Assembly: GCF_000744185.1 (NCBI RefSeq)
Contig: NZ_JQLL01000001.1
Location: forward strand, 558,001 to 622,000
Direction of reading: 5' to 3'
Length of the DNA: 64,000 bases
DNA from: Carnobacterium funditum DSM 5970
Lineage (GTDB): Bacteria; Bacillota; Bacilli; Lactobacillales; Carnobacteriaceae
Shown: positions 24,623-32,730 of the stretch, piece by piece
Numbering within the stretch: the first letter of the stretch is position 1
Layout: each line of letters begins with the position of its first letter
Notes under the pieces: generated by a model
Told to the model about the DNA's origin: nothing
Seen by the model: the letters and a program-made list of their open reading frames with translations, nothing else
The model's database searches: none
Translations under genes and position numbers: made by a program

Positions 24623-25723
24623 TTACTCAGACTGAATTAATGGATATAACTTTTGTTTCTCTAAGTCAATCATATATTCATAACGCCAGCCATAAAGACT
24701 GTAATTTCCATCCTTTGAGATACTAATTGGCGCATTATCGGGCAAGTCAATAATTGGCTCAATTTTTTGCGTGTCAAAATTTAGCTTACTAAACTGAAAA
24801 TCTCCAGACTTTATTTCTAACTGTGTTGAATTCTTGGCAAATATCCCATAAATGGCTTGCTCTCTACTTGATTGAGTTAAATAAGGAAAAACTAAGCGAT
24901 CATTCATTGAGACTTTTGGAATGGTTATGAAACCATTATCTACCATAAATGGATATTGTCGATTTAATAATAATTCATCTTTACTAAAGTCAGATGGAGA
25001 AAACGTAATAAAAGTATCGTTGTTTAAATAAAAATCTGCTACTTGACTGCGGATTTGAGTAACTTTTTTTGTACGGATATCTCCCATATACAAATTACCT
25101 GTTTGCAAGGAAAAGTCATTTAGGTTGTCTACATACAGATAAAGATTTGCTGAATACCAAATGGGCGTTAATGAACTAGATTTGACATCCGTTATTTGAT
25201 TGGTTTTGATATCCCATTTCTGAACAATCATTTCTTCTTCGTGCTTATAATAAGAAATAAACAAATTATTCTGATCAACAGGATTCCAATTTATATTTAA
25301 ATAACCATTCGTTTGAATAGTCGTTTTTTGTTCGATTGTTCCGGAAAGGTTGATTATTTTTAATTCCCGATTATCCTCACCAACAGTTTGAATAAATATT
25401 TTTTGTTTGTCTTCTGAGATAACTGCCGTTAATATAATAGCATCAGCCTCATACACTGTAGTCAATTTTCCATTAAATAGGTTAAAGAGATACAACATAT
25501 CTCTTTTTTCTTTCACTGCATGAACAAGAACTTCTTCATCAGATACCCAACCAATAATTTTTCTAAAGTTCTCATATTCAAGAGGAAGTTCATGGAGAAC
25601 TTTTTCTTTTTCCTTTTTTTCAGGAATGGTTGATGCTTTGCTGCAACTTATTAAAAAGAATACGCAAAAAAGCAACATTAACATTAACGTTAACTTCATC
25701 ATAGTAGCTATAGCTGTTTTCAT
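24623..25723 (-). CDS. YqgU-type lipoprotein, beta-propeller-like
   Basis: 366 residues, with signal peptide and lipobox FLISC (Cys27). Residues ~45-360 show repeated WD/TolB-like strands such as IIGWVSDEEVLVHA, MLYLFNLFNGKLTTV and NGYLNINWNPVDQNNLFIS. It probably forms an extracytoplasmic beta-propeller. The position after the rhomboid-yqgQ-glcK set matches yqgU in Bacillus. Role unknown. The ATG follows AAAGGTGATAAC. Confidence 0.72.
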   Translation of the reverse strand: MKTAIATMMKLTLMLMLLFCVFFLISCSKASTIPEKKEKEKVLHELPLEYENFRKIIGWVSDEEVLVHAVKEKRDMLYLFNLFNGKLTTVYEADAIILTAVISEDKQKIFIQTVGEDNRELKIINLSGTIEQKTTIQTNGYLNINWNPVDQNNLFISYYKHEEEMIVQKWDIKTNQITDVKSSSLTPIWYSANLYLYVDNLNDFSLQTGNLYMGDIRTKKVTQIRSQVADFYLNNDTFITFSPSDFSKDELLLNRQYPFMVDNGFITIPKVSMNDRLVFPYLTQSSREQAIYGIFAKNSTQLEIKSGDFQFSKLNFDTQKIEPIIDLPDNAPISISKDGNYSLYGWRYEYMIDLEKQKLYPLIQSE

Positions 25724-25847
25724 GTTATCACCTTTTGTTTCTGGTTATTATTAAGCTGGATGCTACCTACCTCTTTCTTTATTCAATTGCGATAACTAAT
25801 TATAGCATAGCCTTTTTTCTTTAGCTTGTTTTAACTATTGGTGTACT

Positions 25848-25881
25848 TCAAAAAAAAAAGAGCAGTTCAATTAACTGCTCT
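25848..25881 (-). terminator. glcK terminator
   Basis: AGAGCAGTT (25859-25867) and AACTGCTCT (25873-25881) form a perfect 9-bp stem. On the minus strand it is followed by about ten T. Confidence 0.92.
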
Positions 25882-25895
25882 ACCAATAATTTATT

Positions 25896-26891
25896 TTAAT
25901 GAGAACCTTTTTGAAAATCATCTTTTTTAGACATGAGTTCTTTTATTAAAGAACTTGCACCGATAACACCAGCATCATTTCCCAATTGCGCTAAACGAAT
26001 TTTACAGCTATTTTGAACTGCTGGAAAAGTAAAGGTATTAAAATAATCTTGAATTTTATCAAGTAAAAATTCGCCAGCATTTGAGACGCCACCACCAATT
26101 ACAATCGTGGAAGGGTTTAAAATGTTGGCTATATTTCCACAGGCCAAGCCTAAATAAAAAGCTACTTTATCTATTACTTTTACTGCTAAGTCATCATTTT
26201 GTTTAGCATAATCAAATACATCTTTAGCTGTTACAAGCTGACCATCATCGATGGCTATTTTCAATTTTGATTCTCCAGCATATTTATCTGCATAATCACG
26301 TGCTAAACGCACCACTCCAGTTGCACTTGCAACGGTTTCAAGACACCCTTTTTTCCCACAAGTGCATTGATAGCCCTCTGGTTCAACCGTAATATGGCCT
26401 ACTTCACCGGCAGCACCTACCGTTCCGTGCAATAAATTTCCTTCTGCCACGATTCCACCTCCAACTCCGGTGCCTAAAGTTAGAAATACCATATTGTCAC
26501 CATTTTCTCCCGCACCTTTCCAACGCTCACCAAGCGCAGCTACGTTGGCATCATTATCAATCGCAAAAGGAATACCTGTTCCAGACTCTATTATAGTTTT
26601 CACTGGCTGCAATGATTTCCAATTAAGATTATAAGCACCCGCTACCGTACCATTTACTCGATTTACTGTCCCTGGAGAACCCATGCCAATTCCAATAAAA
26701 TCATCTTTTGACATGTTATAGCGTTCAATGTGTTCATTAATAGAATTTACAATAGATGGAATTATTTTAGATCCTTCATCAGATATATCAGTTAAAACAC
26801 TCCATTTTTTCTGAATTTCTCCCGTTTCAGTCAATATTGCTAATTTAACTGTTGTTCCACCCAAATCAATTCCAATTAATTTTTTTGACAT
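25896..26891 (-). CDS. glcK: ROK-family glucokinase
   Basis: Phosphorylates glucose with ATP. 331 residues. IGIDLGGTTVKLAIL is the phosphate loop, and GNDGDN is replaced here by AIDNDANVAALGE containing the catalytic Asp. FLTLGTGVGGGIV and the ROK zinc motif CTCGKKGCLETVAS are present, with EVGHITVEPEG supplying the zinc-binding His. It belongs to the rhomboid-yqgQ-glcK cluster, 22 bp after yqgQ. Confidence 0.95.
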   Translation of the reverse strand: MSKKLIGIDLGGTTVKLAILTETGEIQKKWSVLTDISDEGSKIIPSIVNSINEHIERYNMSKDDFIGIGMGSPGTVNRVNGTVAGAYNLNWKSLQPVKTIIESGTGIPFAIDNDANVAALGERWKGAGENGDNMVFLTLGTGVGGGIVAEGNLLHGTVGAAGEVGHITVEPEGYQCTCGKKGCLETVASATGVVRLARDYADKYAGESKLKIAIDDGQLVTAKDVFDYAKQNDDLAVKVIDKVAFYLGLACGNIANILNPSTIVIGGGVSNAGEFLLDKIQDYFNTFTFPAVQNSCKIRLAQLGNDAGVIGASSLIKELMSKKDDFQKGSH

Positions 26892-26912
26892 AACTTTTTC
26901 CTCCAGTATTTT

Positions 26913-27116
26913 TCATTTTTCTTTTTCTTTTTCTATACTGTGCTCTTTTTTTAGAATTAGAAGCGCTTTAAAATATTCAGTGTCTTCGATTAAACCTTGA
27001 TTGTGTATTTTTTTCAACTCAATCATCATTAGTTCAATGTCCCACATTCTCTTACCAACATATATAAAAATACCGTACCTCTTTAAAATCTGTTGAACAT
27101 CATAAAGTGTTTTCAA
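26913..27116 (-). CDS. yqgQ: YqgQ-family small protein (DUF910)
   Basis: 67 residues from a TTG that follows GGTGATTTT; it then reads MKTLYDVQQILKRYGIFIY, close to the opening of Bacillus YqgQ. A GTG three codons upstream is the alternative. The family is a small helical fold, possibly nucleic-acid binding; function unknown. It sits between the rhomboid gene and glcK as in Bacillus. Confidence 0.82.
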   Translation of the reverse strand: MKTLYDVQQILKRYGIFIYVGKRMWDIELMMIELKKIHNQGLIEDTEYFKALLILKKEHSIEKEKEK

Positions 27117-27131
27117 AAAAATCACCGTCTC

Positions 27132-27833
27132 TTATCCTAATAGTAATTGGATTCTCCAATAACCTAAAGCAATCAAAAAAATTGATAACATAATAAAAAT
27201 CCCCGCATACAAAAGACGTTTCTTTAGTGAATTTGACGATGAATCTTTGACGCTAATTGCCGTTGAAAGGAGATAACCTCCAGCAAGTCCACCGATATGC
27301 CCTGATAAATCAATAGTTGAGTCGAAAACACCAAAAACTAAATTAATAACGACTAAAAGCAAAAAATTTCGCGCCATCTGTTGAATGGCAGGATTATATG
27401 GATAAATTTTCCCTAGTACCAAAGAGGCTCCAAACAGCCCGAAAATTGCCGTACTCGCTCCAGCTGAAATAGAATTATTAAACGCAAAGCTAGCTATGTT
27501 CCCTGCAAAACCACTTAATAAATATATTAATCCGAAGCGCCAATGACCAAAATAATTTTCTAATTGAATGCCCAAAAAATATAAAATAACGGAATTAATG
27601 AGCAAATGCATCCAGCCTATATGTAAAAACACCGGTGTAATCAAACGCCACCACTGTCCTAAAACAATAAAAGGATTAAACTTTGCCCCATATTCAATTA
27701 AAGTATTTGTATTTGTGCTTCCCCCATTAAAAGTCATTAAGATAAATAAAATAATTTGAATACTTAAAAATAAATAGGTTAGTAAGGGCTGTCTGAAAAA
27801 ACGCTTTACTTTCATTTGTGTTTGATAATCCAA
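27132..27833 (-). CDS. gluP: Rhomboid-family intramembrane serine protease
   Basis: 233 residues from a TTG with GGAG 8 nt upstream. Six to seven membrane helices are visible. WWRLITPVFLHIGWMHLLIN is the conserved L1-H2 region. The catalytic Ser is in AGASTAIFGLFG and the catalytic His in LSGHIGGLAGG. It is about half the length of Bacillus YqgP/GluP, lacking that protein's long N-terminal cytosolic domain and C-terminal TPR region. The neighbours yqgQ-glcK support orthology of the protease core. Confidence 0.9.
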   Translation of the reverse strand: MDYQTQMKVKRFFRQPLLTYLFLSIQIILFILMTFNGGSTNTNTLIEYGAKFNPFIVLGQWWRLITPVFLHIGWMHLLINSVILYFLGIQLENYFGHWRFGLIYLLSGFAGNIASFAFNNSISAGASTAIFGLFGASLVLGKIYPYNPAIQQMARNFLLLVVINLVFGVFDSTIDLSGHIGGLAGGYLLSTAISVKDSSSNSLKKRLLYAGIFIMLSIFLIALGYWRIQLLLG

Positions 27834-28027
27834 TAGCTTCACTCCAATCTTTAGCCTATTTAAACAACAGTATATACAAATACAATGCATTTTTAAAATA
27901 GAAACTATCGTCTAATTATAACATATAAATAAACCGTTCACGCCAACAAAATTTAGACAGTTCATTTTATTTTTTAAGTATTTATATGTACTGCAAAAAA
28001 ATTGTATTTATAGCTATTATTTTTTTA

Positions 28028-28070
28028 TAAAAAAACCCCAGTATAGACAATATTCTGTCCAGTCGCGGGG
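28028..28070 (-). terminator. Terminator after the 101-residue protein
   Basis: CCCC/GGGG ends (28036-28040 and 28067-28070) with an inner GACA/TGTC stem; on the minus strand a T run follows. It separates this gene from the rhomboid operon. Confidence 0.8.
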
Positions 28071-28092
28071 TGAATTCTAATAAAAGTTGATT

Positions 28093-28398
28093 TTATTCCA
28101 TGTTTTTGATGTTTTCACTTAAACTCTTAACAGCTTCTAGATTATGGCTTTCTTTTTTTTTGTTTTCTGATTCTTTCCAAACATTCCTGTTATTTTCTGC
28201 CATTTCAGAAAAAGACGTCCTTACCGAAACAATCTGCAAGGGATTCACGTAGATAGATTCACCTTCTATAGTTTCTAATAATATTAATCTATTATCCAAT
28301 AAACCATCTTCCGTACTCATCACTTCGATAAAAGCACTTTGAGATAAGTCAACATTTAGTGAATAGCCATTACTAAAAAAAACTTCACATGTTTCCAT
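28093..28398 (-). CDS. Hypothetical protein, 101 residues
   Basis: I do not recognise it. The first ~65 residues look like a small beta-domain (METCEVFFSNGYSLNVDLSQ, then RLILLETIEGESIYVNPLQI). The last 35 residues are charged and helical. Soluble, with no signal peptide or Cys motif. It lies 78 bp after the cyclo-ligase gene in the same orientation and ends at its own terminator. The ribosome binding site is AGGGTGGTTTAGGA. Confidence 0.6.
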   Translation of the reverse strand: METCEVFFSNGYSLNVDLSQSAFIEVMSTEDGLLDNRLILLETIEGESIYVNPLQIVSVRTSFSEMAENNRNVWKESENKKKESHNLEAVKSLSENIKNME

Positions 28399-28476
28399 TC
28401 CTAAACCACCCTTTCATTAGCTAATAAAAGTATACCAAATGAAATAGTAGACAACAAATAGAAGAAACCGTATTTT

Positions 28477-29037
28477 TCATTTCTTTGTGTTAATTATCTT
28501 TTCAGTTGTAATCAAAAAATCAATTTGGATATCAAATGAGTCGACTTTAAATGAATTTATTTTTTGTTCATTTAAAACTAAAGAGATTGTTTTTCCTTTA
28601 TAATCTGCTAAGAACCGATCATAATATCCGCCACCAAATCCTATTCTAAAACCAGATTCACAATAAGCTAGTCCGGGAACCACAATTAACTCAATCTCAG
28701 ACTTTGAGATTGCTAACAAATCAGGGATTGGTTCTCTAAGCCCAAAAGATGAGATTTCTATTGGCGTGTCTTTAGTATAAACAACAAAATCCATCTTTCT
28801 ATCTTTTTTAGCACGAGGAATAACAACTACTTTATTCTCAGACCAAGCTTTTTCAATTATAACTTGGGTGTCTAATTCTAAATCCTGAGACATCGTTACC
28901 GCGATAGTCTTTGCGTTACTCCATTCAGAAGTTTGAAATAAAGTTTTAATTATGACTTCTGCTTGTTTTTCTTTTTGTTCAACGTCCAATTCGTTAAGTT
29001 GTTTAATCACTTTTTTTCGAATGTTCTTTTTTTCCAT
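28477..29037 (-). CDS. 5-formyltetrahydrofolate cyclo-ligase
   Basis: Converts 5-formyl-THF to 5,10-methenyl-THF using ATP. 186 residues. The diagnostic block is VVPGLAYCESGFRIGFGGGY with YDRFL following, and FGLREP precedes it. Near the N-terminus, the expected Lys/Arg-rich RKKVIKQL is present. Equivalent to Bacillus yqgN, which lies in the same yqg neighbourhood. Start after GGAGGCAGTTTAAT. Confidence 0.93.
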   Translation of the reverse strand: MEKKNIRKKVIKQLNELDVEQKEKQAEVIIKTLFQTSEWSNAKTIAVTMSQDLELDTQVIIEKAWSENKVVVIPRAKKDRKMDFVVYTKDTPIEISSFGLREPIPDLLAISKSEIELIVVPGLAYCESGFRIGFGGGYYDRFLADYKGKTISLVLNEQKINSFKVDSFDIQIDFLITTEKIINTKK

Positions 29038-29051
29038 ATTAAACTGCCTCC

Positions 29052-29089
29052 AAAAAAAAACGCTAAGAATATAATATCCTCGCGTTTTT
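29052..29089 (-). terminator. Second hairpin terminator downstream of rpmG
   Basis: Minus strand: AACGCGAGGA pairs, with one mismatch and a G-U pair, with UUCUUAGCGUU, followed by nine T. It lies just before the cyclo-ligase ribosome binding site. Confidence 0.7.
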
Positions 29090-29122
29090 GCTATTTATAC
29101 ATAAAAAGGTTTGTTGTGAAAC

Positions 29123-29150
29123 AAAAAAAACAACAGAAATTCTGTTGTTA
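29123..29150 (-). terminator. rpmG terminator overlapping its stop codon
   Basis: AACAACAGA (29129-29137) and TCTGTTGTT (29141-29149) form a stem whose outer arm includes part of the TAA stop. A run of eight T follows on the minus strand. Confidence 0.75.
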
Positions 29151-29297
29151 TTTTGTTTCACGATGTAAAGTAACAACACGTTCGCGAGGGCAATATTTCT
29201 TAAATTCTACACGATCCGGATTATTACGTTTGTTTTTCTTTGAGATGTAATTACGTTCTTTACATTCAGTACATTCCAATGTGATATTTACACGCAT
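29148..29297 (-). CDS. rpmG: 50S ribosomal protein L33
   Basis: 49 residues, too short for many gene callers. It reads [19 protein letters not shown], then [20 protein letters not shown], and ends [10 protein letters not shown], the standard L33 sequence. CTEC is present, but the second pair is CPRE rather than CPxC, so the zinc ribbon is incomplete. That suggests a zinc-independent or zinc-weak form. Ribosome binding site TTGGAGGGAAAATC. Confidence 0.95.
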   Translation of the reverse strand: MRVNITLECTECKERNYISKKNKRNNPDRVEFKKYCPRERVVTLHRETK

Positions 29298-29530
29298 GAT
29301 TTTCCCTCCAAGCAATAAACAATATTTGAAGTTACATTTCGTAAACTTCTGACTTAAATATCATATCATTTTTTTTTGAAACATGCTAGTATTTTTTTTA
29401 AACATGTAAAGTTTTTTTACTTTACGTCACTTACCATTTATTAATTAAATTAAGTTTATTTTACAAACTACTTTTATAAAGTGAAATATGTTAAAATCAT
29501 TTTGAAGTTTAAATAAAAGAGGTGAAAATA

Positions 29531-29881
29531 GTGGACTTATGGATAATAGTTATTATCTTGTTAGTTGTTGCCATTGCTTTAATTGGATGGTCTTTTTATA
29601 AAAAAGATAATGGTGAAGCAATTAAGGAAGAATTTGAAGAACTTTCTCTACAATTATTACAAGATATCTACGGATTAAAAAAACGTATTTCTGTTTTAGA
29701 AGAAGAATTAAACATTCATACAGAAGAAAAAGCTGTATCAGCAAAAATTCATGATGTATTGAAAAAGCACGTCATTACCCTTTATACTCAAGGCGTTTCT
29801 TCTGAAGATATAGCAAACCAAACAAGATTATCACAAGCAACCATCAAAGTTGTGATAGATGAATACATTGACAAAAAATAA
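29531..29881 (+). CDS. Small membrane-anchored protein with coiled coil and HTH-like end
   Basis: 116 residues from a GTG following GAGGTGAAAATA. An N-terminal helix (LWIIVIILLVVAIALIGWSF) anchors it. Residues ~30-70 are Glu/Leu-rich coiled coil. The C-terminal IHDVLKKHVITLYTQGVSSE with DIANQTRLSQATIKVVIDEY resembles a LuxR/Hin-type HTH. The layout resembles DUF6115-type Firmicutes proteins. Function unknown. The next gene follows 23 bp on. Confidence 0.65.
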   Translation: MDLWIIVIILLVVAIALIGWSFYKKDNGEAIKEEFEELSLQLLQDIYGLKKRISVLEEELNIHTEEKAVSAKIHDVLKKHVITLYTQGVSSEDIANQTRLSQATIKVVIDEYIDKK

Positions 29882-29904
29882 AATTAGAACAAAGGAGTTT
29901 TTAA

Positions 29905-30399
29905 ATGAGCAAACCTGCATTACGTTTTTTAGCACTTGGTTTCTTAATCTCTGCCATTGTTCTTGCCGGGCATCGTTTCTTTCTATACGAACCTCAATTA
30001 AATGCTGAAAATCCGGTTACTGTCGAGACCAAAAAACCAAGTAAAGAAGAATTGTCATATAAAGAGAAATATGAAGAGTTATTAGCTGAAACAGAAGTAG
30101 CTGAATTAACTAAAGAGAACTCAACGAGTTCTGATAGTTCAACTAACCTTGAATCTGATGAAAAAGCAGATGCATCAAAAAAAAATACTGCAACTAAAGC
30201 AACAATCATTGTAAATAATGGTGATCCAAGTAGCGTCGCAGTGCAACAAATAAAAAATCAAGGCATTATTGAGGATTCTGCTGAATTCGAAAAATTTCTT
30301 GATCAAAATAATTATATCTCATTAATTAGACCAGGTACTTACGAAGTTTCTAGCGAAATGGACTTCCAACAGATTGCAGATATTTTAATGGATCGTTAA
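29905..30399 (+). CDS. Membrane-anchored protein with a YceG/MltG-like end
   Basis: 164 residues. One N-terminal helix (FLALGFLISAIVLAGHRFF), a Glu/Ser/Thr/Lys-rich linker (~35-100), then a ~55-residue domain. IIVNNGDPSSVAVQQIKNQG and LIRPGTYEVSSEMDFQQIAD match the small LysM-like N-terminal subdomain of MltG/YceG. The transglycosylase domain with its catalytic Glu is absent. It may bind peptidoglycan or a divisome partner. Co-transcribed with the gene before it. Confidence 0.65.
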   Translation: MSKPALRFLALGFLISAIVLAGHRFFLYEPQLNAENPVTVETKKPSKEELSYKEKYEELLAETEVAELTKENSTSSDSSTNLESDEKADASKKNTATKATIIVNNGDPSSVAVQQIKNQGIIEDSAEFEKFLDQNNYISLIRPGTYEVSSEMDFQQIADILMDR

Positions 30400-30403
30400 A
30401 ACA

Positions 30404-30455
30404 AAAAAATATAAACCTGTTAGCTTTATGACAAGCTAACAGGTTTATATTTTTT
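30404..30455. terminator. Bidirectional terminator between convergent genes
   Basis: A perfect ~20-bp stem (core AACCTGTTAGCTT with AAGCTAACAGGTT) flanked by A and T runs. It serves the MltG-like gene and the PBP gene. Confidence 0.93.
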
Positions 30456-30461
30456 TATTGT

Positions 30462-32567
30462 TTATTCAGTTTCATTTTTCTTTGTATCTGCATCTAGATT
30501 TTTATATTCTCCTACGCGGAAGTAAGCATCCAAAACTTGACGACCAATTTTTGTATTTTCACCATTCGTATTGCTTAAAGGTAAATATGGAACGACGACT
30601 GTTACAGTTATTTCTGGATTATCAAACGGTGCATATCCAATAAAAGTACGGTTAATAACCGCTGATCCGATTGCACTTTCTACTGGCCCATAATAGCTAG
30701 CTTCAGCTGTTCCAGTTTTTCCGGCAGCTTCATATTCAGCTCCAATAAAAGCTCCTCTTGCAGAACCGTTTGCTCCATTTACTACTTGATACATTCCTTG
30801 TTGCACACGAGAAAATTCAGTCTTACCTACATTTACTGTATTTAAAATTTCTGGTTCTATCTGTGTTTCAATATTCCCCAAATTCCCATTCTCATCTGTG
30901 TTTCTAATTTCATCCACGATTCTAGGTGCGATTCTTTTCCCACCATTAGCAAGCGTGTTAACATATTGACTCATTTGAATTGGCGTATAAGTATCATATT
31001 GACCAAATGAGAAAAACAACGGTTCAATTCCATCAGTTCCGGGGCCAACAAATCCTGAACCTTCGTTTGGCAAATCAATCCCAGTTTTCAATCCTAAACC
31101 AAATTGTGCATAATAATTCCTTAATTTAGATACAATTTTTCCTCCATCAATATTTAATGTACCACCCGGTGTATAAGTGTATTGGCCACCCATGCGCATA
31201 GCAACTTTTGACATGTAAACGTTCGATGAACGTTCGAGAGCTGAAATATCATTGAGTTCCACACTTCCACTTCTATTAAATACTGAACTAATGGTTTCAC
31301 TACCTGGGAACTTCAACGGCTCATCAACAAGCGTGTTGTCATCAAGCGTTAAAACACCATCCATGTATCCAGCTAAAACGGTAGCCGGCTTAACAGATGA
31401 CCCCACTGAAAAGGCTCCGTTAATAGCACCTAAAGCATGATCTTCAATTTCGCCTGTTTCCGAATTTATTTTTTGACCGGTCATCGCCATTATTTCACCT
31501 GTATTTGGATCAGATGCAATAACATATACTCTATCATTTAAACCTTGTCGATTTTGTTTTAATGAATTACGAGCGATATCTTCAACAATTTTTTGGAAAT
31601 TCATATCGATTGTTAAGACGAGATTATCCCCTTTTTTTCCAACGTAACTTTGAACCGTATTAACAATATCTCCATTTTGATTGGTTTCTGTAGCAGATTT
31701 TGATTTTGATCCACTAAGTACTTGTTCATACTGTAACTCTAAGTCGCTGCTACCTACACGGTCATTTCTAGCATATCCTTTTGCGAGATAGGTTGCTGCT
31801 TTATTGTCTGGTAACCCTTTTGATTCAGTTGTGACTTTCCCTAAAATACTTCCTAACATATTACCTCGTGGGTAGGTTCTAACCCAATCTGTTCCTGTAT
31901 CTATTCCTGGTAAAGTTAATAAGTTTTCACTTACTTTAGCTACTTCTTCATCTGTTACATTTTCACTTTTAATATTAATAGTTGACAGTGCATAGGCCCC
32001 GTTCATTCTTTTAAAAATAGCAGCTGCTTTTTGTTCCTCAGTTGAAAGCTGGATATCTTCATCCGTTATATAACTGATTTGTGCTTGGTAAAATTCAGTT
32101 CCTGTTAATGCCAACTCTTTTTTTGATAATCGTTTATTTAGATTTTCTTCATTTATTGCTATCCAAAAATCTTGTAAATCTCTTTTTGATAACTCAAATT
32201 TTTTATCTATTTCTAATTGCGTCGTATGTGGTATATCTATAAACTTAGCTAATTTTGAAGCTAGAGTTGCCATATCTTTTGCGGATACTCCCTTGCCTCT
32301 TGTATAAGTTATAGCTTGTAGTGGATTATTTCCTACTAATTTTCGATATTGACTGTCATAAATTTCTCCCCGAGGAACAGTTCCTGTTGCTAACGTAGTT
32401 TCTGTACGTTGAACTTGTGTTTCGAATTCTTCTCCTTGTACTATTTGCAAATAACCTAACCGTAAAATAAGGGCTGCAAACAACAAAAAAACGGTGAAAA
32501 ACAAAAGATTTAAACGAAAAGGAATATGCGACTTTTTTTTATTGCTTTTCTTTTTATTCGATTTCAA
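30462..32567 (-). CDS. Class B penicillin-binding protein (PBP2-like transpeptidase)
   Basis: 701 residues. Short cytoplasmic Lys-rich tail, one membrane helix (FFTVFLLFAALILRLGYLQI), PBP dimer domain with VPRGEIYDSQYRKL, then the transpeptidase. Active-site motifs are GSSVKPAT (SxxK), SSN in ERSSNVYMSK and KTG in AAGKTGTAEAS. It cross-links peptidoglycan on the outer face. Its position beside rpmG is common for PBP2A-type genes in enterococci. TTG start after AGGAAGGTGCTATA. It could be the elongasome PBP; no rodA is adjacent to settle this. Confidence 0.92.
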   Translation of the reverse strand: MKSNKKKSNKKKSHIPFRLNLLFFTVFLLFAALILRLGYLQIVQGEEFETQVQRTETTLATGTVPRGEIYDSQYRKLVGNNPLQAITYTRGKGVSAKDMATLASKLAKFIDIPHTTQLEIDKKFELSKRDLQDFWIAINEENLNKRLSKKELALTGTEFYQAQISYITDEDIQLSTEEQKAAAIFKRMNGAYALSTINIKSENVTDEEVAKVSENLLTLPGIDTGTDWVRTYPRGNMLGSILGKVTTESKGLPDNKAATYLAKGYARNDRVGSSDLELQYEQVLSGSKSKSATETNQNGDIVNTVQSYVGKKGDNLVLTIDMNFQKIVEDIARNSLKQNRQGLNDRVYVIASDPNTGEIMAMTGQKINSETGEIEDHALGAINGAFSVGSSVKPATVLAGYMDGVLTLDDNTLVDEPLKFPGSETISSVFNRSGSVELNDISALERSSNVYMSKVAMRMGGQYTYTPGGTLNIDGGKIVSKLRNYYAQFGLGLKTGIDLPNEGSGFVGPGTDGIEPLFFSFGQYDTYTPIQMSQYVNTLANGGKRIAPRIVDEIRNTDENGNLGNIETQIEPEILNTVNVGKTEFSRVQQGMYQVVNGANGSARGAFIGAEYEAAGKTGTAEASYYGPVESAIGSAVINRTFIGYAPFDNPEITVTVVVPYLPLSNTNGENTKIGRQVLDAYFRVGEYKNLDADTKKNETE

Positions 32568-32730
32568 TATAGCACCTTCCTATTCAACTTAACTTTGTCT
32601 ATTGTAACAAATTGTACCAAAATTAACCATTGAATGACTGAAATTTTAATTATTCCTTATTAATTTATGCTATTCTAGAGATTGAATAACTATATATAGT
32701 TTAATGACTTATTCTATTGGAGTGATTATA

